A stretch of DNA of 64,000 nucleotides from Candidatus Desulfobacillus denitrificans (GTDB lineage: Bacteria > Pseudomonadota > Gammaproteobacteria > Burkholderiales > Rhodocyclaceae), in NCBI GenBank assembly GCA_017347485.1, contig AP021857.1, positions 806,001 through 870,000 of the forward strand. Reading direction: 5' to 3'. Below the pieces are notes generated by a model. It did no database searches. It had not been told where the DNA came from and was given only the letters and a program-made list of their open reading frames with translations. Below are positions 10,120 to 18,594 of this stretch, piece after piece. Within the stretch, counting starts at the first letter, position 1, and each line of letters begins with the position of its first letter. The position numbers and the translations under genes were made by a program.

Positions 10120-12129
10120 ATGTTCGCGCTTCTGCCCATCGACGTACTGCTCATCGCAGCCGGCACCTGGCTGGCGCTCGGGCTGGCGGGGCTGGCGGCG
10201 CCGCGCAACTTCCGCTACATCAGCAAGGTTCTCTTTCCGCTGGGCGCCGCCGTCGCCGTGCTGGCGGGACTGACTTCCCTGTCCTTTCTCGGCAGTGGCG
10301 CCGAAACCGCCGTGCTGGCCGTCGGCCTGCCCGGCCTGCCCTTCCACCTGCGCCTCGACAACCTCGCCGCGGTCTTCGTGCTGCTGCTCGGCTTCGCCGC
10401 GGCCGGCATCTCGGTGTTCGCCGCCGGCTATTTCAGGAAGGGCGAGGGCGCGGCGCCGGGCCTGCTCTGCCTGCAATACCATTTCTTTCTCGCCGCCATG
10501 CTGCTGGTGCTGCTGGCCGACGACGCCTACGCCTTCATGGTGGCGTGGGAAGGCATGGCGCTGTCCTCGTTCTTCCTCGTCACCACCGACCACCGTCACG
10601 CCGAGATCCGCCGCGCCGGCTATCTCTACCTGCTGATCGCCCACGTCGGCGCCATCGCCATCCTGCTCTGCTTCGGCCTGATGGCCTCGGGCAGCGGCGA
10701 CTACACTTTCGCCGGCATGCGCGCGCAGTCGCTGCCGCCGTTCTGGGCCTCGGCGGCCTGGCTGCTGGCGCTGCTCGGCTTCGGCGCCAAGGCGGGGCTC
10801 CTGCCGGTGCACGTCTGGCTGCCGGAGGCGCATCCGGCGGCGCCCTCGCCGGTCTCCGCGATGATGAGCGGCGTCATGCTGAAGACCGCCATCTACGGCC
10901 TGCTGCGCGTCTCCTTCGATCTGCTCGGCGAGCCGCTCTGGTGGTGGGGCGTGGTGGCGATGGCGGTCGGTCTCGCCACCGCCCTCTTCGGCGTGCTCTA
11001 CAGCACCGTGCAGAGCGACATGAAGCGCCTGCTCGCCTACTCCTCGATCGAGAACATCGGACTGATCGCCGTGGCGCTGGGACTGACTTTGCTCTTCCAT
11101 GCCTACCGGATGGCGGCGCTGGCGGCGCTGGCCATGACGGCGCTGCTCTACCACTGCCTCGCCCACGCCGGCTTCAAGAGCCTGCTGTTCCTGTGCACCG
11201 GATCGGTGCTGCACGCGACGAAGGAGCGCAGCCTCGGCAGGCTGGGCGGCCTCATCCACCGCATGCCCTGGGTGGCCTGGCTGGCGCTCGCCGGCGTCAT
11301 CGCCGGCGCCGGCCTGCCGCCGCTCTCCGGCTTCGTCTCCGAGTGGCTGCTGCTGCAGGGCTTCCTGTTCTCGCCCGGCCTGCCGCATCCCTGGCTCAAC
11401 ATGGTGGTGCCGGTGGCCGCCGCCGTGGTGGCGCTGGTGGCGGCGCTGGCCGGCTTCGCCATGGTCAAGTTCTACGGCATCGTCTTCCTCGGCCGGATGC
11501 GCGAGGAGGCGCTCAAGGATGCGCACGACGCCGGCCGCTGGGAACGCGCCGGCCTGGTCTGGCTGGCCGTCCTCACCTTCCTGCTGGGAGTCCTGCCGAC
11601 GACCGTGATCCGGCTCATCGATGCCGCCACGCGCCAGCTGCTGGGCGCCGGCCTTGCCGACAAGGTGCGCGAGCATGGCTGGTGGCTGCTGGCGCCGATC
11701 TCGCCCGACCGGGCCAGCTACGCGCCGCTGGTGTTCCTCGCCGTCATCGCCGCCGCCGTGCTGCTCGGCCGGCAACTGGTGCACCGCCTCTACCACGGCC
11801 GCCTGCGCCGCTCGCCGGCCTGGGACTGCGGCTACGTCTTCCAGGGGCCGCGCGCGCAGGACACCGCCGAGGGCTTCAGCCAGCCGATCCGCCGCATCTT
11901 CGAGCCGATGTTCCGCATGGAGCGGCACTTCCCGACCGTCCGCGACGAGCAGCCCTACTACAGCGTCAAGGTGGAAGACCATTTCTGGAACTGGCTCTAC
12001 CTGCCGCTGGCGCGTTTCGCCGACGGGATATCGCGGCTCATCATCCGGCTGCAGGGCGGGCGCATCGCCATCTACCTGCTCTACAGCTTTCTCACGCTGA
12101 TCGTGCTGTTGCTGGTGGCCAGACCGTGA
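10120..12129 (+). CDS. hyfB: Hydrogenase-4 subunit B-like antiporter subunit (HyfB/NuoL family)
   Basis: A 669-residue polytopic membrane protein of the NuoL/Mrp antiporter family. It shows the conserved family core (WEGMALSSFFLV; GFGAKAGLLPVHVWLPEAHPAAPSPVSA; LAYSSIENIGLI) and a hydrophilic HyfB-like tail with DCGYVFQGPRAQDTAEGFSQPI. It would be the distal proton or sodium pumping arm of the complex encoded by the six-gene operon. No Shine-Dalgarno is visible before the ATG and the leader predicted from the -10-like element is very short. Two copies of the 23-bp dispersed motif lie inside. The symbol is by homology; see the large subunit for why hydrogenase activity is doubtful. Confidence 0.92.
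   Translation: MFALLPIDVLLIAAGTWLALGLAGLAAPRNFRYISKVLFPLGAAVAVLAGLTSLSFLGSGAETAVLAVGLPGLPFHLRLDNLAAVFVLLLGFAAAGISVFAAGYFRKGEGAAPGLLCLQYHFFLAAMLLVLLADDAYAFMVAWEGMALSSFFLVTTDHRHAEIRRAGYLYLLIAHVGAIAILLCFGLMASGSGDYTFAGMRAQSLPPFWASAAWLLALLGFGAKAGLLPVHVWLPEAHPAAPSPVSAMMSGVMLKTAIYGLLRVSFDLLGEPLWWWGVVAMAVGLATALFGVLYSTVQSDMKRLLAYSSIENIGLIAVALGLTLLFHAYRMAALAALAMTALLYHCLAHAGFKSLLFLCTGSVLHATKERSLGRLGGLIHRMPWVAWLALAGVIAGAGLPPLSGFVSEWLLLQGFLFSPGLPHPWLNMVVPVAAAVVALVAALAGFAMVKFYGIVFLGRMREEALKDAHDAGRWERAGLVWLAVLTFLLGVLPTTVIRLIDAATRQLLGAGLADKVREHGWWLLAPISPDRASYAPLVFLAVIAAAVLLGRQLVHRLYHGRLRRSPAWDCGYVFQGPRAQDTAEGFSQPIRRIFEPMFRMERHFPTVRDEQPYYSVKVEDHFWNWLYLPLARFADGISRLIIRLQGGRIAIYLLYSFLTLIVLLLVARP
10254..10276 (-). 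repeat. 23-bp bipartite motif, copy 1
   Basis: AAGTCAGT-N9-ACGGCG on the minus strand within hyfB, antisense to the gene; coding strand reads A-V-L-A-G-L-T. Spacer CCCGCCAGC. Confidence 0.85.
11067..11089 (-). repeat. 23-bp bipartite motif, copy 2
   Basis: AAGTCAGT-N9-ACGGCG, antisense within hyfB; coding strand reads A-V-A-L-G-L-T. Spacer CCCAGCGCC. Confidence 0.85.
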
Positions 12130-12140
12130 AAACAAACACT

Positions 12141-12229
12141 TTCAACACAGAGATCACAGAGACACGGAGGGCACAGAGTATTCCGTTTTTCTCCGTGTCC
12201 TCTGTGCCTCCGTGTCCTCTGTGTTCGAA
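12141..12229. repeat. CACAGAG-rich long inverted repeat, copy 1 (hyfB-hyfC gap)
   Basis: The left arm is a run of 7-8 base units of the type CACAGAG/CACGGAG; the right arm is the same units in reverse complement (CTCCGTG/CTCTGTG), separated by about 12 bases. It fills the 124-base gap between hyfB and hyfC, so the mRNA would fold into a long hairpin. Related copies lie at 13222 and 28469. Confidence 0.85.
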
Positions 12230-12253
12230 GCGGTTGCATGGAGATTCACGCGC

Positions 12254-13207
12254 ATGAGCATCTCCGGCCTGCTCTGGCAGTTCTTCGCCATCGCGCTCGC
12301 GCTCGCCCTGGCGCCGCTGCTCACCGGCTGGGTGAACCAGTGCCGCGCCTGGCTGCAGAACCGCGCGGCGCCGCCCCTGCTGCAGCCCTACTTCATGCTG
12401 CACAAGCTGTTCCACAAGGACGTCGTGCTGGCGCACGGCGCCTCCCCCCTGTTCGTCTTCGCGCCCTACGTGGTGTTCGGCTGCATGCTGCTGGCCTGCG
12501 CCATCATCCCGACGCTGTCGACCGACCTGCCCTTCGCGCCGGCGGCCGACACCATCGCGCTGGTCGGCGTGTTCGGCCTGGCGCGCCTGTTCATCGCCCT
12601 GGCGGCGATGGACATCGGCACCAGCTTCGGCACGCTCGGCGGGCGGCGCGAGATGCTGATCGGCTTCCTCGCCGAGCCGGCCCTGCTGATGGTGATCTTC
12701 ACCACCGCCATGATCTCCCAGTCGACCTCGGTCGCCACCATCGTCGAGACCCTCGCCCACGGCGACTTCGTCATCAACCCGAGCCTGGCCTTCGCCGGTA
12801 TCGCGTTCACCTTCGTCTCCTTCGCCGAGAATGCGCGGGTGCCGGTGGACAACCCCGCCACGCACCTCGAGCTGACCATGATCCACGAGGCGATGATCCT
12901 CGAGTACTCCGGGCGCCACCTGGCGCTGATCGAGTGGGCCGCCGCGCTCAAGCTCTACGCCTATTCCTGCCTCGGCCTGGCGCTGTTCTTCCCCTGGGGC
13001 ATCGCCGAGGGCGACAGCGCGGCCGGCCTGCTGCTGGCGATTTCCGCGCTGATCGCCAAGCTCGCCGTCGGCGGCGCGCTGCTGGCGCTCATCGAGACCA
13101 TCAATGCCAAGGTGCGCATCTTCCGCGCGCCGGAGTTCCTCGGCACCGCCTTCCTCTTCGCCGTGCTGGGGCTGCTGGTCAGATTGCTGCTGGAATCGAG
13201 AGTATGA
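12254..13207 (+). CDS. hyfC: Hydrogenase-4 subunit C-like membrane anchor (HyfC/NuoH family)
   Basis: A 317-residue membrane protein of the NuoH family. It has the loop FAENARVPVDNPATHLELTM, the hallmark of the quinone-site/membrane-anchor subunit, then EYSGRHLALIEWA and ETINAKVRIFRAPEFLG. It would tie the peripheral FeS/large-subunit module to the membrane arm. The start is the ATG at 12254 with GGAG upstream; an earlier in-frame ATG lies inside the repeat and is unlikely. Confidence 0.92.
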   Translation: MSISGLLWQFFAIALALALAPLLTGWVNQCRAWLQNRAAPPLLQPYFMLHKLFHKDVVLAHGASPLFVFAPYVVFGCMLLACAIIPTLSTDLPFAPAADTIALVGVFGLARLFIALAAMDIGTSFGTLGGRREMLIGFLAEPALLMVIFTTAMISQSTSVATIVETLAHGDFVINPSLAFAGIAFTFVSFAENARVPVDNPATHLELTMIHEAMILEYSGRHLALIEWAAALKLYAYSCLGLALFFPWGIAEGDSAAGLLLAISALIAKLAVGGALLALIETINAKVRIFRAPEFLGTAFLFAVLGLLVRLLLESRV

Positions 13208-13221
13208 GAACGGGAAACCGC

Positions 13222-13319
13222 TTCAAGCACGGAGATCACGGAGATCACGGAGACACAGAGCGCACAGAGTTCTCTTGTTTTCTCCGTGTCCTCTGCGTCT
13301 CTGTGCCCTCTGCGTTGAA
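13222..13319. repeat. CACAGAG-rich long inverted repeat, copy 2 (hyfC-hyfE gap)
   Basis: Same design as the copy at 12141: CACGGAGAT units then CACAGAG on the left, CTCCGTG/CTCTGTG units on the right, about 12 bases of loop. Both copies are bordered by TTCAA on the left and TTGAA or TTCGAA on the right. It occupies the gap between hyfC and hyfE. Confidence 0.85.
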
Positions 13320-13343
13320 TGTGGTTGCGTTTCGGGAGGGGAG

Positions 13344-14012
13344 ATGAGCACGGTCGTGCCGCTTTCCGCCCAGCTCATCAACCTGTTCGCCGCGGTGATC
13401 CTGCTGCTGGCCTTCGCCATGCTGGCGCAGCGGCGCGTGCTGCCGCTCATCAACCTGTTCGCCCTGCAGGGCCTGACGCTGTGCCTGTCGACCCTGGTGG
13501 TCGCCTTCAGCACCGGCCAGGCGCACCTCTACGGCTCGGCGGCCCTGACGCTGGTGCTGAAGGCCCTGCTGCTGCCGTGGATCCTGCATCGGCTGGTGCG
13601 CAAGCTCCAGGTGAAGTCCGACGTGGAGGGGCTGGTCAACATCCCGACCACCATGCTGATCGGCATCGTTCTGGTGATGGTCGCCTTCAATGTCGCCCTG
13701 CCGATCTCGCAGCTGGCCAGCACCATCAGCCGCGGCACGCTCGGCATCGCCCTGGCCAGCGTCATGCTCGCCTTCCTGATGATGATCGTGCGCACCAAGG
13801 CGATCCCCCAGGTGGTCGGCTTCCTCGCCATGGAGAACGGCCTGTTCCTCGCCGCCACCAGCGCCACCTACGGCATGCCGATGGTGGTCGAGTTGGGCAT
13901 CGCCCTCGACGTGCTGGTCGGCGCCATCATCCTCGGCGTGTTCTTCTTCCAGATCCGCGAGCAGTTCGACAGCCTCGACATCCGCCACCTGGAGAAGCTG
14001 AAGGAGCGCTGA
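13344..14012 (+). CDS. hyfE: Hydrogenase-4 subunit E-like membrane protein (HyfE, NuoK-like)
   Basis: A 222-residue protein with six to seven hydrophobic segments. The NuoK-like half is visible in VVGFLAMENGLFLAATS, with the membrane glutamate. The start at 13344 has a strong GGGAGGGGAG Shine-Dalgarno just outside the repeat. Its TGA overlaps the ATG of hyfF by one base (TGATG), indicating coupled translation. Confidence 0.9.
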   Translation: MSTVVPLSAQLINLFAAVILLLAFAMLAQRRVLPLINLFALQGLTLCLSTLVVAFSTGQAHLYGSAALTLVLKALLLPWILHRLVRKLQVKSDVEGLVNIPTTMLIGIVLVMVAFNVALPISQLASTISRGTLGIALASVMLAFLMMIVRTKAIPQVVGFLAMENGLFLAATSATYGMPMVVELGIALDVLVGAIILGVFFFQIREQFDSLDIRHLEKLKER

Positions 14013-15463
14013 TGGATCTGTTCGTCCTGACCCTCGCCATCCCCCTCGTCAGCGGCCTCGCGCTGGCGGCGGCGGGCGAGCGCGCCTGGGCGCCCAACCT
14101 CAACCTGATCGCCAGCCTCGGCACCTTCCTCGCCTCGGCGCTGCTCACCGCCGAGATTGTCGCCGCCGGCCCGCGCTTCGCTTTCGGCGAGATGTTCTTC
14201 ATCGACTCGCTCAACGTTTTCTTCGTCGCCCTGACCGCCTTCGTCGGACTCACCACCAGCATCTTCTCCGGCCCGTACATGCGCAACGAGCGCGAGCACG
14301 GCCGCCTCACCGCGGCGCGCCTGCGCCTCTACAAGAGCATGTTCCAGCTGTTCATGTTCACCATGCTGGCGGCGCTCACCACCAACAACCTGGGCATCCT
14401 CTGGGTGGCGATGGAGGCGGCGACGCTGACCACCGTGCTGCTGGTCTCGCTCTACCGCACGGCGGCCAGCCTGGAGGCGGCCTGGAAATACTTCATCCTC
14501 TGCGGCGTCGGCATCGCCCAGGCGCTGTTCGGCACCATCCTGCTCTACTTCGCCGCCGAGCGCGTGCTCGGCGAGACCGGCAATGCCCTGCTGTGGACGC
14601 ACCTGGTCGGCGTCAAGGGCCAGCTCGAGCCGACCGTCATGGCGCTGGCCTTCGTCTTCCTGCTGGTCGGCTACGGCACCAAGGTCGGCCTGGCGCCGCT
14701 GCACAACTGGCTGCCCGACGCCCACGCCGAGGGCCCGACGCCGGTCTCGGCCGTCCTCTCCGGCCTGCTGCTCAACGTCGCCCTTTACGCCATCCTGCGC
14801 GTCAAGGTGCTGGCCGACGGCGCCATCCAGAGCGGATTCGCCGGCAGCCTGATGATGGGCTTCGGCCTGCTCACGCTGACGGTGGCGGCCTTCTTCCTGT
14901 CGCGGCAGAAGGACATCAAGCGCATGTTCGCCTACTCGTCCATCGAGCACATGGGCCTGATCACCTTCGCCTTCGGCATGGGCGGTCCGGTGGCGAATTT
15001 CGCCGGCCTGCTGCACATGACCCTGCACTCGCTGACCAAGTCGGCGATCTTCTTCGCCGTCGGCCACGCCGCGCAGAAATGCGGCACCCAGGTCATGGAG
15101 GACATCCGCGGCCTCATCAAGATCAACCCGGTGATCGGCTGGGGCCTGATGCTGGGCACGCTGGCCATCCTCGGCATGCCGCCCTTCGGCGTCTTCGCCA
15201 GCGAGTTCATGATCCTCACCCACGCCATGAAGCACCACCCCTGGGCGACGCCGATCCTGCTCACGGCCCTCGGTGTGGCCTTCGCCGCCATCTTCGGCAA
15301 GGTGCAGCCGATGGTCTTCGGCGAGACCCACCTGAAGCGCCTGCCGCATGCGCCGGCCATCACGCCGGTGTTCGTGCACCTGGCCCTGGTGCTGATGATG
15401 GGCCTCTACATTCCGCCGTATCTCGTGCGCTGGTTCCACGAGGCCGCGCGCATGCTCGGATAA
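14012..15463 (+). CDS. hyfF: Hydrogenase-4 subunit F-like antiporter subunit (HyfF/NuoN family)
   Basis: A 483-residue antiporter-family membrane protein with LWVAMEAATLTTVLLV, GYGTKVGLAPLHNWLPDAHAE, PTPVSAVLSGLLLN and MFAYSSIEHMGL. This is the second pump-like subunit of the operon. The start overlaps the hyfE stop. Length and motifs are normal for HyfF. Confidence 0.92.
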   Translation: MDLFVLTLAIPLVSGLALAAAGERAWAPNLNLIASLGTFLASALLTAEIVAAGPRFAFGEMFFIDSLNVFFVALTAFVGLTTSIFSGPYMRNEREHGRLTAARLRLYKSMFQLFMFTMLAALTTNNLGILWVAMEAATLTTVLLVSLYRTAASLEAAWKYFILCGVGIAQALFGTILLYFAAERVLGETGNALLWTHLVGVKGQLEPTVMALAFVFLLVGYGTKVGLAPLHNWLPDAHAEGPTPVSAVLSGLLLNVALYAILRVKVLADGAIQSGFAGSLMMGFGLLTLTVAAFFLSRQKDIKRMFAYSSIEHMGLITFAFGMGGPVANFAGLLHMTLHSLTKSAIFFAVGHAAQKCGTQVMEDIRGLIKINPVIGWGLMLGTLAILGMPPFGVFASEFMILTHAMKHHPWATPILLTALGVAFAAIFGKVQPMVFGETHLKRLPHAPAITPVFVHLALVLMMGLYIPPYLVRWFHEAARMLG

Positions 15464-15466
15464 CGC

Positions 15467-17038
15467 ATGAGATTCCTCGGCGAACCCATCGAGTTCGAGA
15501 AGCAGGCCGGCATCGGCAGCCCGGTCTGGCGCGGGCGGGCCGCGGATGGCGCGGCGCTGACGGCTTTCGCCGTCGCCGTGCGCCGCGCCGACGGCCGCCT
15601 CGCCGCGCTGTGGGGCAGCGACGAGCGTGCGCGCGCCGGCGGTTTCCGTCTGCATGTCGTCTTCGGCCTCGATGCCGGCCATGCCTGGCTCAGCCTCGAC
15701 CTGCCGGCCGAGCGTCCTGCCTACCCCGACCTGTCCGGCATCTTCCCCGCCGCCGGCCGCCTGCAGCGGGCGACGCGCGATTTGGTCGGCATCGCCGCGG
15801 CCGGCGACCCGGATGGCACGGATGCGCGCCCCTGGCTGCGCCACGGCGCCTGGCCGGCGGACTGGTTCCCGCTGCGCCATGACGCGGGCGAGGGGCACGG
15901 CTTCGCCAACGCGGCGAGCGACTACGCTTTCGTCCGGGTCGGCGGCGAGGGCGCCCACGAGATTCCCGTCGGGCCGATCCACGCCGGCACCATCGAGCCG
16001 GGCCACTTCCGCTTCTCGGTGATCGGCGAGCGCGTGCTGCGCCTCGAGCAGCGCCTGGGCTATGTGCACAAGGGCGTGGAAAAACTGTTCATCGGCAAGG
16101 ACCTTGCCGAAGGCGTCCGCCTGGCCGGCCGCGTCTCGGGCGATTCCACCTGCGCCTACGCCTGGGCCTATGCATCCGCCGTCGAGGCCGCCTGCGGCGT
16201 CAGCCCGCCGCCGCGCGCGCTCGGCTTGCGTGCGCTGATGCTGGAGCGCGAGCGCGTCGCCAACCACCTGGGCGACCTCGGCGCCCTCGGCAACGACGCC
16301 GGGCTGGCCTTCGGCCTTTCCCAGTTCATGCGCCTGAAGGAGGACTGGCTGCGGCTGAACGGGAAGTTCTTCGGCCACCGCTTCATGATGGACCGCATCC
16401 TGCCCGGCGGCGCGGCGCTCGACCTGGAGGCGCCTGCGCTCGCCGCCATCGTCGAGCAGTGCGACGTCGTCGGGCGGGAAGCCAGGGCGCTCAAGAAGAT
16501 CTACGACGAGCACGCCGGCCTGCAGGACCGCTTTCTCACCGCCGGCGCCATCGATGCCGCCCTGGCGCGCGAATTTTCGCTCACCGGCCTGGCCGCCCGC
16601 GCCACGGGGCTGATCCTCGATGCGCGCGCCCACCGGCAGGGCTACACGCCGCCGCCGCCGTGGGCGATGCTCGGCGTGCGCCCGGCCACGGACGAGCGCG
16701 GCGGCGTCGCGGCGCGGGTCGCCGTGCGCTTCGCGGAAATTTTCGAGTCGCTGCGGCTGCTGCGCGAGCTGGCCGTCGGGCTGCCCGCCGGCGCGGTGTG
16801 CGCCGAGGTGCCGCCGGTGCCCGGCGCAGGCGGCCTCGGCGTCGTCGAGGGCTGGCGCGGCGAGGTGCTGGTCGGCGTGTCATTGGACGGCGCGGGCCGG
16901 CTGGCGCGCGTGCACCCGCACGATCCGTCGTGGCAGGCCTGGCCGGCGCTGGAGCACGCGGTGATGCAGGACATCGTTCCCGACTTCCCGCTCATCAACA
17001 AGTCGTTCAATCTCTCCTATTCAGGACACGACCTATGA
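15467..17038 (+). CDS. hyfG: Hyf/Ehr-like large subunit lacking the Ni-Fe cysteine ligands
   Basis: A 523-residue NuoC-NuoD fusion as in HycE/HyfG: a NuoC-like domain (about 1-150) and a NuoD/large-subunit domain (about 165-523; RLEQRLGYVHKGVEK). In [NiFe] enzymes the metal is held by RxCGxC and by DPCxxC near the C-terminus. Here the first motif reads R-V-S-G-D-S (residues 222-227) and the last reads N-L-S-Y-S-G (515-520). All four cysteines are therefore replaced, by Ser, Ser, Ser and Gly. The protein also stops right after the second site, without the usual cleaved extension. It cannot bind Ni-Fe in the known way. The pattern fits Ehr complexes, which link complex I to group 4 hydrogenases. 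The real substrate is unknown. Confidence 0.9.
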   Translation: MRFLGEPIEFEKQAGIGSPVWRGRAADGAALTAFAVAVRRADGRLAALWGSDERARAGGFRLHVVFGLDAGHAWLSLDLPAERPAYPDLSGIFPAAGRLQRATRDLVGIAAAGDPDGTDARPWLRHGAWPADWFPLRHDAGEGHGFANAASDYAFVRVGGEGAHEIPVGPIHAGTIEPGHFRFSVIGERVLRLEQRLGYVHKGVEKLFIGKDLAEGVRLAGRVSGDSTCAYAWAYASAVEAACGVSPPPRALGLRALMLERERVANHLGDLGALGNDAGLAFGLSQFMRLKEDWLRLNGKFFGHRFMMDRILPGGAALDLEAPALAAIVEQCDVVGREARALKKIYDEHAGLQDRFLTAGAIDAALAREFSLTGLAARATGLILDARAHRQGYTPPPPWAMLGVRPATDERGGVAARVAVRFAEIFESLRLLRELAVGLPAGAVCAEVPPVPGAGGLGVVEGWRGEVLVGVSLDGAGRLARVHPHDPSWQAWPALEHAVMQDIVPDFPLINKSFNLSYSGHDL

Positions 17039-17541
17039 TCCCCATGCTCAGGCGCATCCTGCGCACCGGCATTGTCAGCGAGCCGCCGCCCGAGGCGGGC
17101 GCCGAGGAAGCGCGGGAGATCGCGCGCCTGCATGGCGAGATCCTGCGCATCCTCGGCCGCGCGCTGAGCATCCGCCAGGTGGATGCCGGTTCCTGCAACG
17201 GCTGCGAGCTGGAGATCCACGCCCTCAACAATCCCTACACCAACCTCGAGGGCTACGGCATCAAGTTCGTCGCCAGCCCGCGCCACGCCGACATGCTGCT
17301 GGTCACCGGCCCGGTGACGAAGAACATGGCGCACGCGCTGAAGGCGGCCTGGGACTGCACGCCGGACCCCAAGCTGGTGCTGGCGGTGGGCGACTGCGGC
17401 TGCACGGGCGGCGTCTTCGGCGAGAGCTATGCCAGCTGCGGCGCGGTGGAGAAGGTGATCCCGGTCGACGTGCGCGTGCCCGGCTGCCCGCCGACACCGC
17501 TGGCGCTGCTGCGCGGCATCCTGGCGGCGGTGCGCCGCTGA
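17035..17541 (+). CDS. hyfI: Hydrogenase-4 subunit I-like FeS subunit (HyfI/NuoB family)
   Basis: A 168-residue NuoB/HycG-type small subunit. The 4Fe-4S (N2-like) ligands are intact: Cys54 and Cys57 in GSCNGCE, Cys121 in GDCGCTGG, and Cys151 in VPGCPP. Two further Cys (123, 135) are extra. The start overlaps the large-subunit stop as ATGA. It is the last gene of the operon. No HyfA/HyfH ferredoxin subunits, maturation genes or formate dehydrogenase are nearby, so the electron donor must be encoded elsewhere or be different. Confidence 0.93.
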   Translation: MIPMLRRILRTGIVSEPPPEAGAEEAREIARLHGEILRILGRALSIRQVDAGSCNGCELEIHALNNPYTNLEGYGIKFVASPRHADMLLVTGPVTKNMAHALKAAWDCTPDPKLVLAVGDCGCTGGVFGESYASCGAVEKVIPVDVRVPGCPPTPLALLRGILAAVRR

Positions 17542-17542
17542 C

Positions 17543-18142
17543 TCAGCGCAGCGGCTCCATGTCCAGCGCCAGCAGGCGCGCCGGTTGTTCCGTGCGCAGG
17601 CGCAGATAGTAATCGCCGGGCTTGTCCGCAACGAGCACCGCCGCCGCCTTGCCTTCCCGTGTCCGCAGGCCGGACTGTTCGGCGATGTCGAATCTTGCCG
17701 AAACCAGCTGCACGGAGACGACGGCCTCGTGCTCGAAGGTGAGCGTGAAGCGATGCCTGCCTGCCGCCAGATTGCCGAGCGGTATGAAATAGGCCCGTTC
17801 CTCCGCCGCATGCAGCTGCTGCAGCAACTCCGCCTTCCAGCGGCCGTCCTTCGGCGAGGGTAGGTCGATGGCGTAATAGCCGCAGTCGAGTTTCATGTGC
17901 TCGAGCAGCGCATTGAGTTCGCGCGCGGCCTGCTGCGGGATGTCGCCGGTGTAGCGGCGGATGTGGCTGTCCGTGGCGCCCGGATCGAGACGGAAGCTCA
18001 GCCGCGCGCTGCATTCGCCTTCATGGCAGGTGGCGCACAGCGTGTTGAAGCGCACCACCGAGGCGGGCGGGATGGGCGGCTGGGCGAGCGTCGATCCGGC
18101 CCAGGCCGTGAGCAGCACCGCGCCGGGAATGAACTTGCCCAT
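17543..18142 (-). CDS. Periplasmic cytochrome-c-like protein with one CXXCH
   Basis: A 199-residue secreted protein. The signal peptide ([20 protein letters not shown]) is followed by a heme c motif LCATCHEGEC at residues 35-44 and then a beta-rich region (HRFTLTFEHEAVVSVQLV; GDYYLRLRTEQPARLL) with no second heme site. The CXXCH plus nearby Cys44 could alternatively form a metal site. Its start overlaps the stop of the truncated chromate transporter as TGATG, so they are co-transcribed. It converges with hyfI, one base apart. I do not recognise the family. Confidence 0.7.
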   Translation of the reverse strand: MGKFIPGAVLLTAWAGSTLAQPPIPPASVVRFNTLCATCHEGECSARLSFRLDPGATDSHIRRYTGDIPQQAARELNALLEHMKLDCGYYAIDLPSPKDGRWKAELLQQLHAAEERAYFIPLGNLAAGRHRFTLTFEHEAVVSVQLVSARFDIAEQSGLRTREGKAAAVLVADKPGDYYLRLRTEQPARLLALDMEPLR

Positions 18143-18537
18143 CACCCTGCCACGACGAGCGACCAGGCCAGCCCCGCCGCCGCCATCGCCCACAGGATGC
18201 CGTTCCTCAGCGCGCGCGAGCCGATGCGCCAGGCGGCGAAGACGACGATGGCGGCCACCGCCGGCTTGATGCCGTAGAGGATGCCGGCCACCGCCGGCAC
18301 GTCGCCGAAGGCCAGGTAGATCCAGGTCAGCCCGGCCAGCAGCATGCAGTAGTTGAGGGCGTGCAGGAAGCGCCGCTCGGAGATCCAGCGGCGGCGCTCC
18401 ACCAGTTCCTGGTGCATCATGGCGATCTGCCCGGCCGGGCCGCCGAAGCTGATGAAGCCGAGCTTCAGCCAGTAGCGGAAGGCTTCGCCGGAGGAGACGG
18501 GGGCAGGCGCGCGATCGCTTGCGTTGGGCGGTTCCAT
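18142..18537 (-). CDS. Decayed chromate transporter (ChrA), internally deleted and truncated
   Basis: 131 residues with the ChrA N-terminus ([34 protein letters not shown]). Homologues then continue with PGPEAQQLATY and about 36 residues before (L/S)W(I/V)Y(V/L)A(F/Y)G. Here CMLLAG runs straight into [12 protein letters not shown], so the PGP motif and one helical hairpin are missing in frame. The protein also ends at the close of the first CHR domain. It is probably non-functional, or a remnant kept for coupling to the following gene. The start is the ATG at 18535-18537. Confidence 0.75.
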   Translation of the reverse strand: MEPPNASDRAPAPVSSGEAFRYWLKLGFISFGGPAGQIAMMHQELVERRRWISERRFLHALNYCMLLAGLTWIYLAFGDVPAVAGILYGIKPAVAAIVVFAAWRIGSRALRNGILWAMAAAGLAWSLVVAG

Positions 18538-18594
18538 TCGAGGTTGTCGCGGGCAACGGGATGGGGGCAGTGTAGCGCAGGGGGTGGTGACGAC

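Noticed and set aside
9331..12135. A 934-codon leftward open frame across hyfB
   Set aside because: Only its last 232 codons encode a recognisable protein (the response regulator starting at 10029). The rest is His/Gln/Glu/Arg-rich antisense read-through of the GC-rich hyfB gene.
12141..13319. The CACAGAG repeats as a CRISPR array
   Set aside because: Units are 7-8 bases, arranged as one inverted pair per gap, with no spacers and no cas genes.
10120..17541. Calling the hyf-like operon a functional [NiFe] hydrogenase
   Set aside because: All four Ni-Fe cysteine ligands are replaced in the large subunit and no maturation genes are nearby.
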